Part shown: piece after piece, positions 1-4,995 of the stretch
How positions within the stretch are numbered: position 1 is the first letter of the stretch
Layout: every line of letters begins with the position of its first letter
Source: an uncultured Oscillibacter sp.
GTDB lineage: Bacteria; Bacillota; Clostridia; Oscillospirales; Oscillospiraceae
Direction of reading: 5' to 3'
DNA: 5,208 nucleotides
Assembly (NCBI GenBank): GCA_902490355.1
Contig: CABUDN010000156.1
Span: forward strand, 1-5,208
Position numbers and translations under genes: made by a program
Notes under the pieces: model-generated
Databases searched by the model: none
Seen by the model: the letters and a program-made list of their open reading frames with translations, nothing else
Told to the model about the DNA's origin: nothing

Positions 1-9
1 CATACAAAA

Positions 10-43
10 TAACAAAAAACGAACCTGCGAAAGAATCCGCAGG
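10..43 (-). terminator. Second (distal) intrinsic terminator downstream of the xer gene
   Basis: On the minus strand a perfect 6-bp stem (CCTGCG/CGCAGG, plus coordinates 24-29 and 38-43, 8-nt loop) is followed by TTCGTTTTTTG, the layout of a rho-independent terminator. It lies about 130 nt beyond the recombinase stop codon, behind a first terminator at 121-157. A further 7-bp inverted repeat (CATACAA at 1-7, TTGTATG at 49-55) encloses it and could extend the structure. The stem is short, so its strength is uncertain. Confidence 0.6.
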
Positions 44-120
44 GGCGCTTGTATGTTTGTCTGCACAGCAGGAAATCAAGAGGGAAAAGGAGAGAGGCTG
101 ATTTCCTTTACAGATATTGC

Positions 121-157
121 AAAAAAAGAACTTACACGGTATTTCTGTAAGAGTTCT
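121..157 (-). terminator. Intrinsic terminator directly after the xer gene
   Basis: Read on the minus strand, two 5-bp arms separated by a 2-nt bulge (AGAAC plus TTACA on the plus strand at 127-136, pairing with 146-150 and 153-157, 9-nt loop) are followed at once by seven T residues (plus-strand A run 121-127). The hairpin begins about 20 nt after the recombinase stop codon, the usual distance for a rho-independent terminator. The stem is AT-rich, which may explain the backup hairpin further downstream. Confidence 0.7.
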
Positions 158-176
158 ACCGCAACAGAACAGTTGT

Positions 177-1190
177 TCAGGAATCCGATTTTCGCTTGCC
201 CTTCACGTGGGAGAGGGGATTGGCCCGGGCAGCCACCCGCAGGGCGTCGTTATCGATGTGGGTGTAGATCTCAGTGGTATTGAGGTGATCGTGTCCCAGA
301 ACTTCCTGCACAGCCCGAACATCCACGCCGTTTTGCAGCATCAGCGTGGCCGCGGTATGGCGCAGCTTGTGGGACGAATATTCCGAGGCGTTGAGCCCGG
401 CGGCGGCCAGGCGCTTTTTCACCATGGCATGGACCGTGGACCGGCTGATCCGTTCATTCTGGGCGGAAAGAAACAGGGCATCGGCATCCCGGCCGGAGAT
501 GGGCCGCCGTACCGCCAGATACGCTTTGAGGGCTTCCTGACAGGCGTCATTGAGATAGATGATGCGGACTTTGTTGCCTTTGCCCAGAATCCGCAGGGCG
601 TCTTGCTGGATGTCCCGGAGATTGAGCCCCACCAGCTCAGAGATCCGCAATCCGCAGTTGAGGAACAGAGTCAAAATGCAGTAATCCCGCTCCTGATGCT
701 TGCCATCCACGCTGTCCAGCAGCTGCACGCTTTCATCCAGAGTCAAATATTTCGGCAGGGTTTTGCGCAACTTGGGAGAATCGATATCTTTGACAGGATT
801 TTCACGAAGTAGATGCATCTTATTGGTGAGGTAATTATAAAAGGAACGGATGGTGGCGATTTTCCGGGCTCGGGACGCGGCATTGAGGCCGTAGTCTGAA
901 TTGCGGCTGTTGGGATGCTGCGCGCGGTCCCGGGTCAGATATGTCATGTAGCCGTAGATATCCGTCAGAGTAACAGAGCCGACAAAGTCCAGATCCACAT
1001 CCATAATGTCGATCTCATCCAGATCCTGGTCGGCCAGCGCAGGATCCCGCACACGCTTGAGATAGCGGAAGAAATTCCGCAGGTCCAGGAAGTATTCGTC
1101 CACAGTTCGCCGGGAATGGGCTTTGATGGTTTCGTGATAAGATAAAAAATCACGCAGAATCTGCGGCGCTTCAGTCTGATAGTCCGTCAT
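177..1190 (-). CDS. XerC/XerD-type tyrosine site-specific recombinase
   Basis: Cuts and rejoins DNA strands through a 3'-phosphotyrosine. Family members resolve chromosome dimers at dif or integrate mobile DNA. From ATG at 1190 the protein is 337 aa, somewhat longer than the usual 295-305 aa of XerC/XerD. An N-terminal SAM-like core-binding domain spans about residues 9-125 and the catalytic domain about 145-325. All six active-site residues are visible: R182 (GLRISEL), K207 (GKGNK), H274 and R277 (SHKLRHT), H300 (LGHDHL) and Y309 (EIYTHI), so it should be active. A TTG at 1286 would add 32 residues and has GGAGG 11 nt upstream, whereas ATG 1190 has no clear Shine-Dalgarno. I prefer 1190 because recognisable family sequence starts there. 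It lies downstream of radA on the same strand but 315 nt away, so it probably has its own promoter. No phage or transposon genes flank it, which favours a housekeeping Xer over an integrase. XerC and XerD cannot be separated by eye. Confidence 0.9.
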   Translation of the reverse strand: MTDYQTEAPQILRDFLSYHETIKAHSRRTVDEYFLDLRNFFRYLKRVRDPALADQDLDEIDIMDVDLDFVGSVTLTDIYGYMTYLTRDRAQHPNSRNSDYGLNAASRARKIATIRSFYNYLTNKMHLLRENPVKDIDSPKLRKTLPKYLTLDESVQLLDSVDGKHQERDYCILTLFLNCGLRISELVGLNLRDIQQDALRILGKGNKVRIIYLNDACQEALKAYLAVRRPISGRDADALFLSAQNERISRSTVHAMVKKRLAAAGLNASEYSSHKLRHTAATLMLQNGVDVRAVQEVLGHDHLNTTEIYTHIDNDALRVAARANPLSHVKGKRKSDS

Positions 1191-1393
1191 GGGTACGCGG
1201 AGGCCCGATAGGGCGATTTGGGGGAAAGTGCGCTGAAAAGCAAAAAACGTCTCCCCTAAATTGAACAAAATTTTTATTTTGTTCAATTTTTAGTGGACCT
1301 CCAAAACCTCCTTCCTATTACTTGAATTCATAAAACAGCGGCTCCGGGTCAAACTAGGACCATGCATTTCTTTGAGAAACGGATGATGATGGT
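1191..1393. other. AT-rich divergent spacer between xer and the small Cys-rich gene
   Basis: About 200 bp separate the recombinase start (leftward) from the small gene (rightward). The stretch is clearly more AT-rich than its surroundings. It holds a perfect 14-bp inverted repeat (1258-1289) and, on the minus strand, two Shine-Dalgarno-like runs: AAGGAGG at 1307-1313 and GGAGG at 1298-1302. They precede an in-frame TTG (1284-1286) at which a longer recombinase could start. A minus-strand TTGACC occurs at 1347-1352, but no convincing -10 box sits at the right distance. I see no other gene here. Confidence 0.6.
1258..1289. repeat. Perfect 14-bp inverted repeat (operator or leader hairpin) upstream of xer
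   Basis: The arms at 1258-1271 and 1276-1289 (AAATTGAACAAAAT and its exact reverse complement) flank a TTTT loop. On the minus strand the dyad covers the alternative TTG start of the recombinase and lies 68 bp before its ATG. On the plus strand T residues follow the stem, but no gene ends there, so a terminator role is not obvious. A repressor binding site or an RNA hairpin controlling start choice are both possible. Confidence 0.75.
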
Positions 1394-1615
1394 ATGAGTT
1401 TGATTCCCTGCACCAGTGCGTGTGTGTATCAGAGCGACGGCGTGTGTACGCTGGAAAGTGCCGCAGCCGCCGGTATGCCGTCATTGGGCGGCGCCTGCGT
1501 GCACTTCATTCCCGCGGACGCAGCGCGGCTCGGATCGCCTCACCGATATTGCGGACCGCAAGGAGCTCCATGTCTCCAAATGCCCGGGCATCCAGAGCCC
1601 GGTGCGCCGGAATGA
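1394..1615 (+). CDS. Small Cys-rich protein of unknown function, clostridial type
   Basis: A 73-aa protein whose first 40 residues carry spaced cysteines, C6-x3-C10-x7-C18-x16-C35, in the context CTSACVYQSDGVCTLE and then CVHFIP. From memory this resembles a family of very short clostridial proteins with the pattern C-x3-C-x-Y-Q-x-D-G-x-C and a final C-x-[HY]-F, often given misleading enzyme names in databases. The cysteine set suggests metal or redox binding, which is inference. The first in-frame ATG after a stop at 1373-1375 is 1394; no strong Shine-Dalgarno precedes it, so expression is uncertain. The last 36 or so residues overlap the 3' end of radA on the opposite strand and look like antisense readthrough (further Cys at 53 and 60); family members as I recall them end soon after the C-x-[HY]-F motif. 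The gene points away from xer and into radA. Confidence 0.5.
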   Translation: MSLIPCTSACVYQSDGVCTLESAAAAGMPSLGGACVHFIPADAARLGSPHRYCGPQGAPCLQMPGHPEPGAPE

Positions 1616-2885
1616 CGCAGCGCCGGAATCCCAGGCGCTGGGCCTCCCGAATCCGCAGCGGCAGCTGACTGACGGTACGCAGCTCGCCGGTCAGACCCAC
1701 CTCTCCAATGGCCACCAGATCACCGGGCACCGGACGGTCCAGATAACTGGATGCCAGGGCTACCACCGCCGCCAGATCCGCCGCGGGCTCGTCCAGCCAC
1801 AGTCCGCCGATGATATTCAAATAGGCGTCGCAGGCGGAGACCTTCAGTCCTCCCCGCTTTTCCAGCACTGCCAGCAGCATGGCCGCCCGGTTGTAGTCAA
1901 AGCCATTGCTGGTGCGCCGTGGATTGCCGCCGGAGGCTGTGGTTACCACCAGGGCCTGGACCTCCGCCAGCACCGGCCGGGCCCCCTCCATCACGCAGGC
2001 CACGCAGGTACCCGGGGCGTCGTCCGGCCGGCCGGAGAGCAGCATTTGGGAGGGATTTTCCACCTCCGCCAGGCCCTCGTCCTGCATTTCAAAGACGCCG
2101 ATCTCGTTGGTGGCGCCGAAGCGGTTTTTCGCCGCCCGGAGAATCCGGTAGGACGTATGGCGGTCCCCTTCAAAGTAGAGCACGCAGTCCACCATGTGCT
2201 CCAAGACCTTGGGGCCGGCAATGGAGCCTTCCTTATTGACATGGCCGATGACAAACACCGTGATCCCCTGCCCTTTTGCCAGCTGCATCAGAGCCATGGT
2301 GCACTCCTTGACCTGGGAAATGCTTCCCGCCGGGGACTCCAGGGCGGGATTGTACAGTGTTTGAATCGAGTCCACGATGACCACATCCGGCGTCTCCAGC
2401 CGGATGGAATCCAACATGTCCTCCAGACTGGTCTCCGAGATCACCAGCAGATTGGGGCTGTCCACATGCAGCCGCCGGGCCCGCAGCTTGAGCTGGTGTT
2501 CCGATTCCTCACCGGATACATACAATACTCGGGAAAATTCGCACAATTTGCTGCAAATCTGCAGCATCAGCGTAGATTTGCCGATGCCCGGCGCACCGCC
2601 TACCAGCACCAGAGAACCTTTGACCGCGCCGCCGCCCAGCACCCGGTCCAGCTCTCCCATCCCGGTGGGAAAGCGAATCTCCTCGTCGCTGTCCAGCTCC
2701 GTCACCGGGCAGGCCCGCCGGATGGTGCCCGGAGCCGCCGCACGGGCCCGGCTGCTCTTGGATGCCGCCTTCTCCGCAGGCTGCTCCACAATCGTATTCC
2801 ATGCGCCGCAGGCGGGGCACCGCCCCGCCCACTTCGGCATCTCATTGCCGCATTCCGTACAGTAAAAAAGCGTCTTTTGCTTCAT
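1506..2885 (-). CDS. radA: DNA repair protein RadA (branch-migration ATPase)
   Basis: RadA/Sms is a RecA-like hexameric ATPase that drives branch migration and processes recombination intermediates with RecA in the cytoplasm. At 459 aa it has the normal family length. The N-terminal zinc finger is C9-x2-C12 and C23-x2-C26. The RecA-like core has Walker A GGAPGIGKST (96-105, K103) and Walker B VVIVDS (168-173, D172), followed by the RadA signature KNRFG (253-257). A Lon-protease-like C-terminal domain runs from about 280 to 459, and the region near LDEPAADLA has no catalytic serine, as usual for RadA. The start is ATG 2885 with GGAGAGGAA at 2891-2899. It overlaps the stop codon of cwlD as ATGA, so the two genes are cotranscribed and translationally coupled. 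The 3' end overlaps the small plus-strand gene by 110 bp. Nothing essential is missing. Confidence 0.97.
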   Translation of the reverse strand: MKQKTLFYCTECGNEMPKWAGRCPACGAWNTIVEQPAEKAASKSSRARAAAPGTIRRACPVTELDSDEEIRFPTGMGELDRVLGGGAVKGSLVLVGGAPGIGKSTLMLQICSKLCEFSRVLYVSGEESEHQLKLRARRLHVDSPNLLVISETSLEDMLDSIRLETPDVVIVDSIQTLYNPALESPAGSISQVKECTMALMQLAKGQGITVFVIGHVNKEGSIAGPKVLEHMVDCVLYFEGDRHTSYRILRAAKNRFGATNEIGVFEMQDEGLAEVENPSQMLLSGRPDDAPGTCVACVMEGARPVLAEVQALVVTTASGGNPRRTSNGFDYNRAAMLLAVLEKRGGLKVSACDAYLNIIGGLWLDEPAADLAAVVALASSYLDRPVPGDLVAIGEVGLTGELRTVSQLPLRIREAQRLGFRRCVIPAHRALDARAFGDMELLAVRNIGEAIRAALRPRE

Positions 2886-3613
2886 GTCGGTTCCTCTCCA
2901 TACAGGCCCGCCAGCAGCCCCGCCGTCATGGCGACGGTCAGTCTGCGCTGGTAGGCGTCGTCCTGCAGACGGGCGGTTTCCGCCTCATTGGACAAGAATC
3001 CGCACTCCACCAGCACTCCCGGCGCCTGGGCATTTTTCATGAGATACACGGATGAGCCCATGGCCTTGGCTTCTTTGGGCCGCTCCGAATTGATGGCGGT
3101 ATTCAGAGCGGCCTGTACCGCCTCCGCCAGGGCCTGTGCTCCCTCCTGCCCGTTCCAGAACGCTTGAGCCCCATGGGTTTGAGGCGACGAGGGCAGGCTG
3201 TTTTGATGGATGCTCAACAGCACCGCGTGCTCCTCAGCATTGACCATGGCCACCCGGTTGCGCAGATCCGAGGCCTTCTTTTCCCGGATGGTGTCGGCGC
3301 CTTCGCTGTGAATGGAGCGGTCCTCCTCCCGGGTCATAACTGTTTTCTGGCCGCAAAAGCGCAGCAGATCATTGACCCGCAGGCCAAGCTCCAGATTGAT
3401 CTGACTCTCCTCCACGCCGCCGGATGATACCGCGCCGCCGTCTTCCCCGCCGTGGCCCGGGTCCACCACCACGGTCACCGGAGCCGCATCCTGCGGCGCA
3501 AACACCGTCGTATCCGCCGGAACGCTCCGCCACGCAAAGACCGCTGCCAGAACCACGCAGCACACACCGATCGCCGCCCGGCGTAAAGTTGACATCCGAA
3601 TCGAGATGAACAC
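2882..3613 (-). CDS. cwlD: N-acetylmuramoyl-L-alanine amidase, CwlD type (spore cortex)
   Basis: CwlD is a zinc amidase that strips the peptide side chain from muramic acid in the spore cortex, the first step toward muramic-delta-lactam, which germination lytic enzymes recognise. From the GTG at 3613 it is 243 aa, close to B. subtilis CwlD (about 237). Basic residues precede a hydrophobic segment at about 13-28, a signal anchor or export signal. The Amidase_3 domain follows, with zinc ligands H54 (VDPGHGGEDGG), E69 (EESQINLELG) and H136 (LSIHQNS) and catalytic E203 (VLVECGFLSN). Start choice is uncertain: GTG 3613 has GGGGG 8 nt upstream, ATG 3595 has no Shine-Dalgarno, and TTG 3631 is also in frame. 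The gene overlaps radA as ATGA. A vegetative-looking promoter and a hairpin covering the ribosome binding site lie upstream. A general cell-wall amidase is the alternative, but size and the cotJ neighbourhood favour CwlD. Confidence 0.87.
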   Translation of the reverse strand: MFISIRMSTLRRAAIGVCCVVLAAVFAWRSVPADTTVFAPQDAAPVTVVVDPGHGGEDGGAVSSGGVEESQINLELGLRVNDLLRFCGQKTVMTREEDRSIHSEGADTIREKKASDLRNRVAMVNAEEHAVLLSIHQNSLPSSPQTHGAQAFWNGQEGAQALAEAVQAALNTAINSERPKEAKAMGSSVYLMKNAQAPGVLVECGFLSNEAETARLQDDAYQRRLTVAMTAGLLAGLYGEEPT

Positions 3614-3622
3614 AGGCAACAC

Positions 3623-3648
3623 CCCCGTCAAAACCCTATGTGACGGGG
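3623..3648 (-). promoter_or_regulatory. Hairpin in the cwlD 5' leader overlapping its ribosome binding site
   Basis: A perfect 8-bp GC-rich inverted repeat (CCCCGTCA at 3623-3630, TGACGGGG at 3641-3648, 10-nt loop). In the minus-strand transcript the 3' arm is TGACGGGG, which contains most of the G-run acting as Shine-Dalgarno for GTG 3613. Folded, it would hide that site. No T-run follows, so it is not a standard terminator. The regulatory role is inferred. Confidence 0.5.
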
Positions 3649-3666
3649 CTCATCCCATATGCAAGG

Positions 3667-3695
3667 ATTATACCGTCTCCCCTCCGGAAAATCAA
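3667..3695 (-). promoter_or_regulatory. Sigma-A-type promoter for cwlD-radA
   Basis: On the minus strand TTGATT (plus 3690-3695) and TATAAT (plus 3667-3672) are separated by exactly 17 bp. The -10 box is a perfect consensus and the -35 box matches 4 of 6 positions. Transcription would start near 3660 and give a leader of about 45 nt before GTG 3613, including the 3623-3648 hairpin. A vegetative promoter fits radA, which is needed in growing cells, better than cwlD, which acts only in sporulation. Confidence 0.6.
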
Positions 3696-3696
3696 G

Positions 3697-3721
3697 GCCG
3701 GGGACCCCTCCCTGCCCCGGC
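3697..3721. repeat. GC-rich dyad in the cwlD/cotJ divergent spacer
   Basis: Perfect 7-bp inverted repeat: GCCGGGG at 3697-3703 and CCCCGGC at 3715-3721, with an 11-nt spacer. It sits just upstream of the cwlD -35 box and overlaps the -35 zone of the proposed coat-operon promoter, so a protein bound here could affect both directions. In this GC-rich DNA a 7-bp dyad may also be chance. Confidence 0.35.
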
Positions 3722-3730
3722 GCATATACT
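3704..3730 (+). promoter_or_regulatory. Possible mother-cell sigma (sigma-K/sigma-E) promoter for the cotJ operon
   Basis: CATATACT at 3723-3730, preceded by G, matches the sigma-E -10 pattern CATACAnT at six of seven defined positions and the sigma-K pattern CATAnnnTA at five of six. An AC pair at 3704-3705 (ACC, 16 nt before CATA) fits the minimal sigma-K -35 element, while no good sigma-E -35 is seen. The B. subtilis cotJ operon is read by the mother-cell factor sigma-E. The call rests on short motifs. Confidence 0.4.
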
Positions 3731-3764
3731 GGATTGGGCGCGAGGCTCTGCCTTTGCCCAATCC
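3731..3764 (+). repeat. Strong stem-loop/dyad just upstream of the cotJ ribosome binding site
   Basis: Perfect 9-bp inverted repeat, GGATTGGGC at 3731-3739 and GCCCAATCC at 3756-3764. A nested 4-bp hairpin in its loop (AGGC 3743-3746, GCCT 3750-3753) lets the two stack into one long stem. It ends 6 nt before AGGAGGT. No T-run follows on either strand, so it is unlikely to be a terminator. It could stabilise the coat mRNA or, as DNA, be an operator at the start site. Confidence 0.55.
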
Positions 3765-3770
3765 CTTCCA

Positions 3771-3777
3771 AGGAGGT
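3771..3777 (+). promoter_or_regulatory. Ribosome binding site of the cotJA-cotJB fusion gene, unusually far from the start
   Basis: AGGAGGT is a near-perfect Shine-Dalgarno, but 13 nt separate it from the only sensible start, ATG 3791. No ATG, GTG or TTG lies in frame between them. The strong site still decides for 3791 over in-frame ATG 3659, which lies far upstream of it. Confidence 0.7.
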
Positions 3778-3790
3778 ATCCATCGAGCAC

Positions 3791-4246
3791 ATGGAGACCA
3801 AACAAACAACATCCGCCGCCTGCGGCAACGGACAGGGTTCTCTGCCCGGCAGCTGCGGTTCGCTGGCGTTTCCCTACGTGCCCATGCAGGGAACGGATCC
3901 GGTGCGGTACAGCCGGATGGAAGCCCTGCAGACCGGCACCCTCTTTCCCGGCCTGGATCTGCCCTTCAAAGCGGCCATCCAGTCCAAAACCAAGCTGGCC
4001 AACACGGCCCTGGTGGAACTGATGGCTCTGGATTTTGCCATTGACGAGCTGGGACTGTATCTGGTCACGCACTCCCAGGATCAGGAGGCGCTGCAGCTCT
4101 ACTGGTCCTATATCAATCTGGCCAAGGAAGGCCGGGAGAAATACCAAAAACTCTACGGGCCCCTGCTGCAGACAGACCTGACCCCGGACGAGGGCTTTGC
4201 CTGGCTGAAGGATCCCTGGCCCTGGGATGAAGGAGGAAACAGCTGA
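3791..4246 (+). CDS. Fused spore-coat protein CotJA-CotJB
   Basis: CotJA, CotJB and CotJC are coat-associated proteins made in the mother cell, normally from three separate genes. This single 151-aa protein seems to carry the first two. Residues 1-25 are Gly/Ser-rich with two Cys. Residues 26-59 look like the CotJA core, an AFPYVPMQ start and then RMEALQTGTLFPGLDLPF, like the family's AL-x-x-GTLFP-x-L ending. Residues 68-146 match CotJB: a helical ALDFAIDELGLYLVTHSQDQ stretch, EALQLYWSYINLA, KYQKLYGPL and the terminal DPWPWD. Separate B. subtilis CotJA and CotJB are about 82 and 87 aa, so the fusion is compact, mainly in the CotJA part. The start is ATG 3791, with AGGAGGT 13 nt upstream. The stop overlaps the cotJC start as TGATG. 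CotJB identity is firm. The CotJA part is recognised from a short motif, and an N-terminally extended CotJB is the alternative. Confidence 0.85.
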   Translation: METKQTTSAACGNGQGSLPGSCGSLAFPYVPMQGTDPVRYSRMEALQTGTLFPGLDLPFKAAIQSKTKLANTALVELMALDFAIDELGLYLVTHSQDQEALQLYWSYINLAKEGREKYQKLYGPLLQTDLTPDEGFAWLKDPWPWDEGGNS

Positions 4247-4842
4247 TGTTTGTCTATGAGAAGAAACTGCAGTACCCGGTTAAGATCAAAAACACCAACC
4301 CGCAGCTGGCGGCCCTGATCATTTCGCAGTACGGCGGGCCGGACGGCGAACTGGGCGCCTCCCTGCGGTATCTGAGCCAGCGGTACTCCATGCCCTACGC
4401 CGAGCTCAAGGGCCTGCTGACGGACATCGGCACCGAGGAACTGGGCCATCTGGAGATGATCGGCACCATCGTCCATCAGCTCACCCGGAATTTGACGGAA
4501 GAGCAGATCCGTTCCGCCGGATTTGCTCCGTATTTCCTGGATCACACCACCGGCGTCTATCCCACGGCCGCCTCCGGCTCCCCCTGGAATGCCGCCGGAA
4601 TCGGCGTCAAAGGAGACGTCATTGCCGATCTTACCGAGGATCTGGCCGCCGAGCAGAAAGCCCGGGTTACGTATGACAACATCCTGCGTATGAGTGACGA
4701 TCCCGACGTCAACGACGCCATCAAGTTCCTCAGAGCCCGGGAGATCGTCCACTTCCAGCGCTTCGGCGAGGGACTGCGCCTGGCCAAAGACAAACTGGAC
4801 GAAAAGAATGTCTACTATCTCAATCCTGCTTTTGACAAGTGA
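4246..4842 (+). CDS. cotJC: Spore-coat protein CotJC, manganese-catalase family
   Basis: CotJC is a short member of the dimanganese (non-haem) catalase family deposited in the spore coat, where it may break down hydrogen peroxide. The 198 aa agree with B. subtilis CotJC (189) and are shorter than full-length Mn catalases (about 270), which carry extra C-terminal sequence. The four-helix ferritin-like core keeps all expected metal ligands: E35 (GELGASLRYL), E65 and H68 (EELGH), E136 (AAEQKARVTY) and H169 within E166-x2-H169 (REIVHF). The spacing agrees with the ligands I recall for the Lactiplantibacillus enzyme (E35, E66, H69, E148, H181), so metal binding is likely. AGGAGG at 4231-4236 lies 9 nt before ATG 4246, and TGATG overlaps the previous stop, indicating translational coupling with CotJA-CotJB. 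A hairpin terminator follows 27 nt after the stop. Confidence 0.96.
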   Translation: MFVYEKKLQYPVKIKNTNPQLAALIISQYGGPDGELGASLRYLSQRYSMPYAELKGLLTDIGTEELGHLEMIGTIVHQLTRNLTEEQIRSAGFAPYFLDHTTGVYPTAASGSPWNAAGIGVKGDVIADLTEDLAAEQKARVTYDNILRMSDDPDVNDAIKFLRAREIVHFQRFGEGLRLAKDKLDEKNVYYLNPAFDK

Positions 4843-4869
4843 GAACGGCAGGGACTGCAAAACAGCACA

Positions 4870-4900
4870 AAGAGGAGCGCTTTTCAGCGCTCCTCTTATT
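4870..4900 (+). terminator. Intrinsic terminator of the cotJ operon, possibly bidirectional
   Basis: A perfect 11-bp stem (4870-4880 with 4887-4897, core AGAGGAGCGC) has a 6-nt loop, TTTTCA, followed by TTATTCTTTAG. It begins 27 nt after the cotJC stop. The opposite strand ends in CTTTGTG after the stem, a weaker U-tract, so it may also stop transcription arriving from ligA, which converges on it. Confidence 0.88.
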
Positions 4901-4995
4901 CTTTAGTATTCTGGTTATCTGAACGAGGTCTTCCCGGGCCCGACACAATCCGCCCGATATTGGGAACGCCGGATCTCGGCTCAGTACATGCAACC

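Noticed and set aside
177..1190. Recombinase as evidence of a mobile element or integron
   Set aside because: No attachment-site repeats, excisionase, cargo genes or inverted ends are visible, and its neighbours are core genes. A housekeeping Xer protein is simpler.
1347..1352. TTGACC on the minus strand as a -35 box for xer
   Set aside because: It fits 5 of 6 consensus positions, but the nearest AT-rich -10 candidate (TATGAA) gives a spacer of only about 14 bp, so I do not call a promoter.
1290..1484. A 64-codon minus-strand frame between radA and xer
   Set aside because: It has no ribosome binding site, its composition is odd (His/Arg/Ser-rich), and it is antisense to the more plausible Cys-rich small gene. 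Its end simply reads through the Shine-Dalgarno-like runs.
1416..2954. A 512-codon open frame on the plus strand opposite radA
   Set aside because: It is produced by GC-rich codon usage of radA on the other strand. The product is His/Gln/Arg-rich and low in recognisable motifs, while radA has all its signatures.
4153..4860. A 235-codon open frame on the minus strand opposite cotJC
   Set aside because: It is the antisense shadow of cotJC, whose full set of metal ligands, ribosome binding site and terminator are clear. The antisense protein resembles no family I know.
4900..4995. Possible small gene or RNA between the cotJ terminator and ligA
   Set aside because: No start codon with a ribosome binding site, no convincing fold and no recognisable motif were seen. 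It is taken as the ligA 3' untranslated region.
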